A stretch of DNA of 64,000 bases from Chamaecrista fasciculata (lineage: Eukaryota; Streptophyta; Magnoliopsida; Fabales; Fabaceae). The position numbers were made by a program, and so were the translations under genes. The first letter of the stretch is position 1, and every line of letters starts with the position of its first letter. The stretch covers positions 1 to 64,000 of the forward strand of contig QANZ01055156.1 in assembly GCA_003254925.1 (NCBI GenBank), written 5' to 3'. The notes beneath the pieces were generated by a model, which saw only the letters and a program-made list of their open reading frames with translations, did no database searches and had not been told where the DNA came from. Of the stretch, positions 53,857 to 64,000 are shown piece by piece.

Positions 53857-56800
53857 ATGCCTAAGAGCAATGATGATTCCAATTTCAGCCTTAACAAGTT
53901 GGAAAGACCACCATTGAAGAGACCTAAGACACTCTCGATTCCTCCTACTTCGAACCGAAGCTTCGATCTCAGAGTCTCTGTGGACAATGGAAGCCCTGCG
54001 AGTAGTAATGGTGATTTCCCTAACGAACAATGGAAGTATCCGTCGTTCCTTGGAACCACTCGAAGAAGACGAGCCTCCGTCAAGCTCACCAAGCTCGAAT
54101 TCTCGAAATCGATCGGTGCTACTAAGTTGGAAGGAAATAATAATAGTGAGGTGATTTCAGCTTCTCCTCTTCATAACTCTTCTTCTTCTCCATCTTCTTG
54201 TTGTTCTCCTCCTACTCTGACGAAGACGACGACGGCGACGGTGACGGCGACTACTAATACTACTGCTGTTGCTGCTACTTCTACTTCAATAGTTACTTTG
54301 CCAGTGCTATCGAACACGAGGAGGATTCAGCAGTATAAGCACACTCCGATCTTGTATTTGGTTAGTTAGTTATTTATCTGCACTTGAGGATTTTTTATTT
54401 TTTTTTTTTATGATTATTTTTAGATGTTGTTGTTTTCTATATTATTAGAATGAAGGAAGCAGTGAGAACTTGAAATTAAGTGTGAAAACCTTGTTTTTTT
54501 TTTTTTTTTATTTCAAGAGCATAAGAAATTTGAATTTGTGATTTTGTTGTTGTTCCACTGCTTCCTCCCTGAATAGCATTGTGGTGGAGGGAGAAGTGTG
54601 GAGGCTTCATTATTTTTAGATGTTTTCTTTCTATATTATTAGATTGGAGGAAATAGTGAGAACTTGAAATTAAGTGTGAAAACCTTGATTTGTTTTTTTT
54701 TTTTTTAATTTTTTCAAGAGCATAAAAAATATGAATTTGGGATGTAATAGCATTGTGGTGGAGGGAGAAGTGTGGAAGGTTCATTAAAAGCTCTCTAGTT
54801 TAGCATTGATTAAAATGAATCTCTACTCAGCTTTTGCTGAGAAAGTGTCTGCGAATCTCAAATTTTGTTCCTATTGGATTCTCTAAGGAGAAGATTTATG
54901 GTAGTGATCGTTAATAGCAATATTTACGTAATATATTTGTTGAGGATAGGATAGTGTTATACTGTGGATCACTTGGGCCATCCCTTTATGCAAAGGGTAT
55001 TGTAAGGATTGGATCTTTCCTCATGAAGATTTTGAATGTAATAATCATTAGCTATGTTTCTTAGTAGGGACTATATACATTTAATGAAAATGGTGATTAT
55101 AAAATTCATTAATTTTTTTTCTTATTGCAGCTCATTGTTACTTGTATTATTTCTGTACCTTATTCAGCTTTTCTACAATATAGGCTTGCAAAACTGGAGG
55201 TATGTTTGTGTTTCAACTCATTTAAAGTTTGTCTCAAGTTTTAGTTTTGTTGGGTTGATTAATTATCTATATTTTCAATTACTTTGGTTGCAGGATGAGA
55301 GAAGGTACATGTGTTGTGAAAATGAGACATGTTCCAATTATAGAATGGGATCTTTAGAAGATGATGGTTCATTTTCTGATAACCTGAATATGGACAGTAG
55401 AAAAGTTGCTCTGTATATTGTGTTGTTCACCCTCGTCTTGCCTTTTTTGTTGTACAAATATCTTGACTACCTTCCTCGGATAATCAATATCTTGAGGAGA
55501 ACAAAGAATAACAAGGAGGATGTTCCATTAAAGAAGAGAATTGCTTATATGGTAGATGTATTTTTCTCCATATATCCTTATGCAAAGCTACTTGCACTTC
55601 TCTTTGCAACACTGTTTCTTATAGGATTTGGTGGAGTAGCATTGTATGCGGTGACTGGTGGTAGCTTTGCCGAAGCACTCTGGCATTCTTGGACTTATGT
55701 AGCTGACTCGGGAAATCATGCTGAAACAGAAGGAACTGGGCAGAGGATTGTCTCTGTCTCTATTAGTTCAGGTGGCATGCTGATATTTGCTATGATGCTT
55801 GGACTTGTTTCAGATGCCATATCAGAGAAGGTGGATTCACTCAGAAAAGGGAAGAGTGAAGTGATTGAACTGAACCACATACTCATTCTTGGTTGGAGTG
55901 ACAAATTGGTAAGCTGCTCAATGGTTATAATTTGTTGAGTTTTTGAACTTTAGTTTGGAATGTCGTGTTGACTATCTTTCTGGGAGACTTAATTTACGTT
56001 ATAACTTATATACATTATGAACCCTTTCTTTCTTAGGGTACAATTATGTATCCTTTTTCGTTGTATTAGTTGTATTAATCCTAGTGCATTTGAGAATAGA
56101 AAAAGTAGATGATAATAAGTGATATTTGATTGCAGGGTTCACTTTTGAAGCAGCTAGCAATAGCAAACAAGAGTGTTGGAGGTGGAGTCATTGTGGTGCT
56201 TGCAGAAAAAGAAAAGGAGGAAATGGAAATGGATATAGCAAAGCTGGAATTTGACTTCATGGGAACGTCTGTTATATGCAGAAGTGGCAGTCCTCTAATA
56301 CTGGCTGACCTAAAGAAGGTGTAACTTTTAATAGAATCTATTTAGTTGCTTTAGTACTCAAAACAATTGCTGAGTTGTTTTAGTTTTTTTTTGGCCTTTT
56401 TAACTTGGGTCTTGTAAGTTGCTTTTACTCATTGACGTTGAATTTTATTTATTCTCAGGTTTCAGTATCAAAGGCTCGTGCAATAATTGTATTGGCTTCT
56501 GATGAAAATGCTGATCAGGTTATATTATCTATCTCATTGCCCTTCAATTTGACTTTTAGGCAACATTAACTTTTTCCTGAGTTCTTTCTCCTTTGTTAAT
56601 GTTTTAATATATCTTCATCTCCAGAGTGATGCCCGTGCCTTGAGAGTTGTTCTGAGCCTCACTGGGGTAAAGGAGGGCTTAAAGGGCCATGTTGTGGTGG
56701 AGATGAGTGATCTTGATAATGAACCGCTGGTCAAACTTGTCGGTGGTGAACTTATTGAAACAGTAGTTGCACATGATGTAATTGGACGCTTGATGATTCA

Positions 56801-59276
56801 GTGTGCTCTGCAGCCTGGCCTTGCACAGGTTATTGCAATAATTACCTTTAGTAAGTGTTATTCGGCCAAAAAAAAGAGATTGGTGGCCCCTGTCCTGGGG
56901 GTAGTAGCTGGGGTATACTAGTTCGCTCCACCCTTTCTCATGATGGGTTGTGTGTGATTGTCTCTGTATATGTTTACCCAGCGAGAATACGTTTACTAAG
57001 TCACATACAGAATGCTTTTTTAACCTAACCTCTTTCTAGCTGAAATTCTGCAATGTCTCTTTGTAAAATAATTTCTGCTGCCTAGACAGGGGAAGTGACA
57101 GCCTGTTTTGTGTCTATTCAATGTCATCAATGTTATGGGTTTTACAGTTTATCAATTGCTTTTGACTCCCATACCCATCCTATCTTCTTACCTTCGTATT
57201 ATGAAATGTTGGTTCATTTGTTTTCTACTCTTTGCCAGATATGGGAAGATGTACTGGGGTTTGAGAATGCTGAGTTTTACATCAAAAGATGGCCCGAACT
57301 GGATGGTCTATGTTTCAAGGATGTGCTAATTTCATTCCCTGATGCAATACCTTGTGGAATTAAGGTTGCTGCTGATGGGGGGAAAATTATCATAAATCCC
57401 GATGATAATTATGTCCTGAGAGATGGGGATGAAGTCCTTGTTATAGCTGAGGATGATGACACATATGCTCCAGGTCCTCTTCCAGAGGTTATCTTTCTGT
57501 TCTATACTCAATATTTCAGCACTCAGTTTATTCAGTATTGAAGAAATTACTTAGCAGAGTGGTTAGAATGTAGTATATACTGTACATTATCAGTCCTATT
57601 CATACAATCAATGATTTCTGGGTCTAACTTATGTTTGCAGACACCCACAATATATATACATCTATATAGTACATTTTTTAATGTTGTATACTCTGTGCAG
57701 GTACGGAAGGGTCTTTTCCTAAAGATACCCGACCCTCCTAAATATCCAGAGAAGATATTATTTTGTGGCTGGCGCCGTGATATTGATGATATGATTATGG
57801 TAATTCACTAAACTGTGCATCTGCACTGTGCTGCCATATGATGGATGATGTTGTGACTCTAAATTGTCACATAAATATTTCCATGTACCACAATTTGTGC
57901 CTAAAATAATGCACTTCAATTCTTCTAAAATTCATTGTTCTCTGCATTGATTTATCTTAGGTTCTTGAGGCATTTTTGGCCCCTGGCTCAGAACTGTGGA
58001 TGTTTAATGAGGTTCCTGAAAAGGAAAGAGAAAAAAAACTTATTGATGGTGGACTTGATGTTTCTAGCCTAATTAACATAAAACTTGTCCATCGGGAGGG
58101 AAATGCTGTGATAAGAAGGCATTTGGAGAGTCTTCCATTGGAGACTTTTGATTCAGTGAGTTTCAAAATCTTCTCTTCTTATTTATTGTATTCCAACCTT
58201 GGATATATGTATCAATGTCTTGAGGAAGGAATCCTTTAGCACTTATACACCATGTGAAATTTCAATAGTATGCTAACTAAATAGAATTATCAACCTTTCA
58301 CAATTCTCTCTAACATACCCAAACCAAAAGCTGTTTCAACTGTATACTAACTCTAAAAACAGATCCTTATTCTTGCAGATGAATCAGTGGAGGACTCTGT
58401 TGCTCATTCTGATTCTAGATCTCTAGCCACCCTTCTACTCATTCGTGATATTCAGGTCTGTTTAGGCTTATAATGTTGTTCATATCACTAATTAGTAATT
58501 ACTGTCATAGAGTTTCATGATCTCAATTCTAAGAGAAACTGATTTTCCCTTTTGTCTTTCCTTTTTCGTTTGTTTTTCAGTCAAGACGTCTACCTTACAA
58601 AGACTCAAAGTCAACAGCTTCTTTAAGGTTATCTGGATTCTCTCACAGCTCTTGGATCCGTGAAATGCAGCAAGCTTCAGACAAATCAATTATAATCAGT
58701 GAAATTCTGGATTCCAGGACAAGAAATCTAGTGTCCGTTTCCAGAATTAGTGATTATGTGTTATCGAATGAGCTGGTTAGCATGGCATTAGCTATGGTGG
58801 CTGAAGACAAGCAAATCAATCGTGTTCTTGAAGAATTATTTGCAGAGGAGGTGTTTTTTCAGCCTTTATGTGAACTCCTTTATTATTTTGTGGCATGTGC
58901 TATTAACTTGGTATTTTCCTCTCAATTTTGATTATTAGGATGCAAACTGATCCAGTAATTTTAATTTCTTTGGTTATATACTCTGATATTTTAACTTTCG
59001 TGAAAATAGTTTTTTTAAGATCCTTTTCTGATTATATATATAATATTTTCATGGCAGGGTAATGAAATGTGTATAAAGCCAGCTGAGTTCTATTTATTTG
59101 ACCAGGAAGAACTCTGTTTTTATGATATAATGATTAGAGGTCGTGAAAGGAACGAGATTGTTATCGGCTATCGCCTTGCTAACCAAGATCGCGCCATAAT
59201 CAACCCTTCAGAAAAGTCAGTGCCAAGAAAATGGTCCCTTGATGATGTATTTGTAGTCATTGCCTCTGGGGATTGA
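53857..59276 (+). CDS. POLLUX: POLLUX/DMI1 nuclear-envelope ion channel
   Basis: Twelve exons: 53857-54360, 55131-55199, 55294-55908, 56136-56318, 56459-56518, 56625-56828, 57239-57487, 57701-57799, 57961-58155, 58363-58455, 58581-58850 and 59058-59276, giving 919 aa (legume POLLUX is about 917). The low-complexity N-terminus (MPKSNDDSN) resembles DMI1 (MAKSNEES). Then come four hydrophobic segments (from LYLLIVTCIISVPYSAFLQY, through KVALYIVLFTLVLPFLLYKY), the filter ADSGNHA with Ser330, and RCK/CASTOR domains (HILILGWSDKL, GTSVICRSGSPLILADLKKV). The end WSLDDVFVVIASGD is that of POLLUX, not CASTOR. Known role of the family: a cation channel in the nuclear envelope needed for symbiotic calcium spiking in legumes and mycorrhizal signalling more widely. 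All exons are open, with normal splice sites. Confidence 0.95.
54415..54786. repeat. Tandem duplication in POLLUX intron 1
   Basis: Two head-to-tail units of about 197 and 175 bp share ATTTTTAGATGTT, GTGAGAACTTGAAATTAAGT, a T homopolymer, TTTCAAGAGCATAA and ATAGCATTGTGGTGGAGGGA in the same order. The second unit lacks an inner piece. Confidence 0.85.
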
Positions 59277-60806
59277 TAAAAGCTTAGTTAGTACCATCCT
59301 TCTAGTTCATTAAGCTGTGATGATGATGCTTATTCTGTGGATTCTTGAAGGATCCATGCACATAATTGGTAATAGCAACTGCTAATCCGGAGACACCAAA
59401 AAAAATTGAATAGCCATGAGATTCTGCCCATTCAAAATTCTTTGTAGTGGAATTTTTGGCCTCATTACTTGCAAATTGTAATGTAAAATAATCTTATCTT
59501 GTAGGTGTTAGTTGGAAGGAGAGGAATCCAGGATGTAGGAGATAACTCCAACAAGCATGTAAAGACCATTGTCTCATTCTAAAATGAGAGATTTTGGTGT
59601 AATTGGAAGAGGAATAATAGATATGAAATTCACTTTCTTTTGGGCATCTTGTCATTATGACCAAGTTAAGTAGCATGTTGACAAAAATCATTTTAAGTTC
59701 TGCTTAAAGAATTTAGTTAAAATTGTCATCTTTATAACATTAAAACACCCAAATCTATGATTTAAAAATTAAAATGATTTATGATGCTACCTTTCATTCC
59801 TTTTACAACAACCTTGTTTCCTAATAATAATGACCTCTCTTTGTTTACCCTTTTCATTGAATTTTAGTCTCCCTATCTGGAAGTCTGGCATTTCAAGAAG
59901 TCTAGTATTTTTCTTTTTTCTTTATTTTTTTAAAAAATCAGACAGTATCTTTTACTTGATAGTCAAAGATTAATTCTTTCGAGAGTTACTGATTACCAAA
60001 GTAATTTGTCTTTACCAAGGAAGTCATTTTCATATACACGTCTTGCTTTGAACCTAGAACAAAATATTTGTATGAAGACTAATATTTTGAAAAAAAAAAA
60101 GTATTTATACTGTGTTATAATTTTTATTTTCATGAAAAAAATTGTTTTAGCCAATGAGAAAAAGAAGAGAAAATTACCATATGAAGCAAAATTGAAAGTA
60201 AAGACTAATTTTATAAACAAAACAAAAAAAACAGAAGATACAAATATGATCCAAAATTATCACCGACATTGATTTAAAACATAATAGTTAATTAATACCT
60301 AACCAAATAATAGTTAATTAATATAGTTTGGCAATAACCGCTTCTTTATCAACATAGTGGTTTATTTACAAAATTGATATAACATCTCAATTAATTTATC
60401 GAACTAGGATTTGTTTTTTTGTGTGGTTATTTTAGGGTTGAATAAAGTTAAACTTGACATGAGATTTCATGATCTCTTGCCACTATTTTTAACTAAATTT
60501 TGGTATTTGAAATTAGAGTCCAGTTTGTAATTAGATGTTACTTAAAACATAACACACGCACACACCTTAACTAAAATAAGGTGGTGGAATCATTTGAAGC
60601 ATGCATTGGTAAATCTAGTTTTTAAGTAATTTTAGTATTTTACAGAGAACTAAAACTTTGAAGAGCTATTATTTTTCATTGTTGAATTGTCTTGAGATTT
60701 ATAATTTTATTCTGAAATGAGTGCAAAATAATTTTTTAATAACTATACAAAAATTTTAAGATATAATTCAACAACAACATGTCAACAACAACAATAATAA
60801 TAATAA
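59277..60806. other. Intergenic region, POLLUX 3' flank
   Basis: Likely holds the POLLUX 3' UTR. The remainder is AT-rich, with no gene or repeat that I can define. Confidence 0.6.
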
Positions 60807-61295
60807 GGCTTAAGTACAATTTTGGTCCCCTAACTTTCGCAAAGGTCTCAATTTGGTCCCCTAACTTTTTTTGTTGCAATTTTGGTCCCCTAACTTTTGA
60901 AAGCGTCTCACTGTTGGTCCCAAGTGCACTTTTTCCATCCATTATCTGTCGTTAGTGCCGATCTAAAGGTTGAGTTGGTTGATGACGTGATAAATATGAG
61001 TGAAGTGGATTAAAAAAGGATCATTTTGCGGAGACGTTTTCATGACTTGGAAGTACACTTTGGACTAATAGTGAGACGTTTTTAAGAGTCAGGGGACCAA
61101 AATTGTAACAAAAAAAGTTATGGGACCAAATTGAGACCTTTGCGAAAGTTAGGGGACCAAATTGAGACCTTTACGAAAGTTAAGGGACCAAAATTGCAAC
61201 AAAAAAACTTAGGGGACCAAATTGAGACCTTTGCGAAAGTTAAGGGACCAAAATTGCAACAAAAAAAGTTAAGGGACTAAAATTGCACTTAAGCC
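60807..61295. mobile_element. Mutator-type MITE (489 bp) with 9-bp duplication and internal minisatellite
   Basis: GGCTTAAGTACAATTTTGGT and (reversed) GGCTTAAGTGCAATTTTAGT are the inverted ends. TAATAATAA lies on both sides (60798-60806 and 61296-61304), though within a TAA microsatellite. The right half repeats units GGGACCAAATTGAGACCTTT and GGGACCAAAATTGCAACAAA several times. Same family as 38727-38866 and the end near 25868. Confidence 0.88.
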
Positions 61296-62413
61296 TAATA
61301 ATAATAAAAAGAAATTGGAGAATTCTTCCATATAGTATTTTTCATCTCGATTTGCAATGTCCTTCTCTCAGTTGTCTCAATTTGCCACCATATTGGGCCA
61401 TGAGCAAATTGTTGTGTAACGTTAGCAGTTCATCTTTACAAAAACTTTTTAAACTCTGGACCAAAAACAAAAAAAACAAAAACTTTAAACTTTTATTACT
61501 TTTTTAATAAATTTTATTCAAACTCTTATTTTTCATAAATGAACCTTTTGAATAGATTTTTCCAAACCTTCTTGTTTTTATGAAAATTTACCCTAGTGTC
61601 ACGTAAGCAGATACAAAAAGCAAACCCATGTTGCTCCACTATTGGATGTCTGTAACCCCACTTCTAATTTTTCTTTTTTCTTTTTTTCAACAGTTTTGTT
61701 GGTAAACATCATTATAGTTGAAGCATGAGTAGCTACTAACAAGAAAAGATATCCAGACATTTTCAAGAAATACTAGGCTAAGCATGGCTTTCTCAGATTA
61801 TAATAAATTGTTTAAAAAAAATAGCAATTTTCAACACTATGATACATCTGAATTATTCACTAGTTTTTACAATAGTTCTGTCACATGCCTGGATTGGATG
61901 TTTGAATTGGGTTTTTAAGTTACCCTAATTGAGTTTCATGTTCTTCAATACAAGCATGATATGGAATTAAACATTTTTTGATAGTTAAATATTGTAATGC
62001 AAACTTGATAAAAATATTCATGTTATATTCATGAGAGAAGTATTTTTTAGCTAACTTGATATATGCTATATGCTTAAGTAAAAACCTCAGATAGCAATTC
62101 CAAAATATTTGAAGTACTAAGTAGATGCTTTGTGTTCAGCATTTTGCCCTCCAAAAGGAATATCTCGCCGCTATGCATAATTGCATATCTTGCTAACTTT
62201 GTAGGAGTAAATGAGGAACACAGAAAAATAAATACTTCAGAATTCCAGATTTGGTAAACATTCAAAACCCACGAAAATGTGGCTATGCATATCTAGCTAA
62301 CATGTAGGAGTAATGCATGCTACAAAACAACAATGTTATGAAGGGCAGAAAGTGAGGACCCAACTAGAACATGTGTTCTAAACCTGAGTCATGAAGCTTG
62401 GACATTTCCAAAA
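61296..62413. other. Intergenic region before the CCDC47-like gene
   Basis: AT-rich with short chance frames. The part nearest 62414 is probably the 3' UTR of the minus-strand gene. Confidence 0.6.
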
Positions 62414-64000
62414 CTAGGAACTGCGAGTCATTTTCATCCTCGGCATAGCCTTCTTCATCTGACGAAGACGATCCTTTGCTTCTTTCTTTCGGATGGCCTC
62501 TGAACTGAGCTTTGCTTCAGCCTCCTCCATCATCTTTTTCTTTTCTGCCTTTCTTCTCTGCATGGTTTCTAGCCGGGCATTATGAAGTTCCTTCTGTAGT
62601 TCTTGAGCAACCTTTAATCGGGCAGCCTCTGTCTTGGACCGAGCCTATATAAAATCAGAGTCAAACCAATCAAGGATTATACATAAATGATCATAGACAA
62701 CAGATGGTGTCCACAATAATAATAAGGTAGGGCAAATTCACCCACCTGAGAACTTAATTTATATCTTCCAATCAAATCAATATAATATGGCACAAGAGCC
62801 ACCAGTCGCGCCATATCCGCCATGTTGTTGGCACCTGGAAGCACAAACTTGAACGACAATACCTTCTTGTGGATGCCAGAGTAATGATCAGAGAAATGCA
62901 TAGAAATGAAACTTTTTCCAAGTTTCTCAAATGCTTTGTCACCAAACACCTGCACCATATTGATAATAATTCCTTTTTTGTCCAATAAAAGGATATAATT
63001 TTGATTGAATAATAACCGTGAAGCTGATCCAAGACACATTTTCTACAAGTGTATATAAAACTTCAAACTTGATGCAAAAAAGATGCCATCATGCCTAGTT
63101 ATATAGGAGAAGGCCTTGAAACATTTGAATCAAGAGAAGGCCTTGAAACTCAGATTTTTTACCTTGGCCTATATGAGATCTTAAGCATAAGGTGTTTCAT
63201 ACCTTCAGTAATCAGAGCAACCTTACATAACAAACTTAATTATCCTAATTTGCATCCTAAGCAGATACAAAGGGTTCCTCCACAAAATTTGAAGCTATAA
63301 AATTTGAAGATATATCATGCATTGTAGAAAACAGGGCAACCTAGACACTGAAAGTTTTTCCTATCCATATCATGTTTCAAATTCCTTTTGTCGTTTATTT
63401 CTTTCTTGGTGCATCACCTTATGTTAATTAACATAAATTTCATACTTTTCGGCAAGCAAAGCAATGAGTGCGAATTTCAACCAGGAAACATTAAGAACTC
63501 TAGCAAGGAAACAAACAACGAAAGATTTCAAACAGAAAGAAATCATCATAATCTAGAATTAGAGATATTCATTAAATAAACAAAATCAATCCAAACCTGG
63601 TCAAGCACAGTCTCTGTAATCATATCACCAGCCACTTCTTTAGACTCTGAAATAACCGTCAATTCCTCAGCAACCCACTTCCTCCCATTGGGAGTCGAAA
63701 GAATACCTGCAAACCTCTGCAAATCCCTCACATCCTTCTGCATTGCTTTTGCAGCCTTTTTCTTCGCCATGGCAAACACAACATGGTCCATGGCTTCCTC
63801 ATTCATATACGCCTCAAGTGTAATTTCATCCCTAGTAGGCACAATCATATTGTAAATCCTCGATATCAAATCATGCCTGCTTTTCAACTCCATAGTAGCC
63901 AAAAGCCCCTGACAATACCTCCTACCACTCGCGTAGAACTTAAATGTGGTTTGCCCTTCTTTCAACAACAATGGAGCATCATCCCCACCTTCTCCGATCC
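62414..64000 (-). CDS. CCDC47-like DUF1682 protein (PAT-complex subunit), C-terminal part
   Basis: Three minus-strand exons are visible: 64000-63597 (open to the window edge), 62949-62746 and 62644-62414, with GT-AG borders and matching phases, ending RMKMTRSS-stop. The first reads FKFYASGRRYCQGLLATMEL, DEITLEAYMNEEAMDHVVFA and KKKAAKAMQKDVRDLQRFAG. The second reads FGDKAFEKLGKSFISMHFSD and VPYYIDLIGRYKLSSQ. The last is a basic coiled coil (AEKKKMMEEAEAKLSSEAIR). This matches plant DUF1682 proteins such as At5g49945 (from memory). The animal relative CCDC47 is an ER membrane protein that helps multipass proteins insert. The N-terminal lumenal part and membrane span lie beyond the window. Confidence 0.88.

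Noticed and set aside
53736-54092. 118-codon frame on the minus strand
   Set aside because: It is antisense to the first POLLUX exon and leader.
53857-59276. CASTOR as identity of the ion channel
   Set aside because: The N-terminus, the KNNKEDVPLKKR segment and the C-terminal FVVIASGD match POLLUX/DMI1, not CASTOR.

Overview
The window is nuclear DNA from a flowering plant, most likely a eudicot. The evidence is AT-rich intergenic DNA, GT-AG introns, plant-only gene families and a typical plant mix of transposons. Three assembly gaps (12330-12658, 23850-24246, 37889-38726) and three single Ns (21953, 25803, 52527) interrupt it. The POLLUX orthologue keeps serine in its selectivity filter, which argues against a Medicago-type legume. 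I cannot name the species.

Layout. 1-12.3 kb is a transposon nest. It holds a Ty3-like LTR (from 166), SIRE-like Ty1/copia remnants (about 1.1-5.35 kb), a 2.1-kb solo LTR (2399-4493), a second copy of that LTR in inverted orientation (5354-6014), and a CACTA (En/Spm) DNA transposon starting exactly at 6015. The CACTA element carries a TNP2-type transposase gene and a TNPA-like (Ptta/En/Spm) gene, both on the minus strand. Its far end is lost in the first gap. After 4.7 kb of intergenic DNA comes a BAM3-type LRR receptor kinase (17512-23351, +, two exons, 1027 aa). From 23.8 to 27.8 kb lie a captured eIF4B-like fragment, several MITE ends, a SINE-like copy and a 987-bp fold-back element.

The second half holds five host genes. 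A bromodomain protein lies at 28690-33818 (+, 572 aa). A small serine-rich protein of unknown family lies at 36551-39324 (+, 163 aa). A divergent SnRK1 alpha-type kinase lies at 39793-46040 (-, ten coding exons, 525 aa, with a probable leader exon near 48.8 kb). The POLLUX/DMI1 nuclear-envelope channel lies at 53857-59276 (+, twelve exons, 919 aa). The 3' part of a CCDC47/DUF1682 protein lies at 62414-64000 (-), running off the window. All coding exons were chained by hand with consistent splice phase.

The most striking non-genic pattern is a community of short inverted-repeat elements, in introns and between genes, whose ends carry runs of 'ggaccaaa/tttggtcc'. Four have perfect 9-bp target duplications and a fifth has 8 of 9, which identifies them as Mutator-type MITEs although their end sequences differ. 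I see no operon-like functional link among the host genes and no clearly new biological system. The best candidates for a second look are the MITE community, the fold-back element beside the bromodomain gene, the inverted LTR pair, the uORF on BAM3, the possible Pack-MULE carrying eIF4B sequence, and the divergent SnRK1 kinase.
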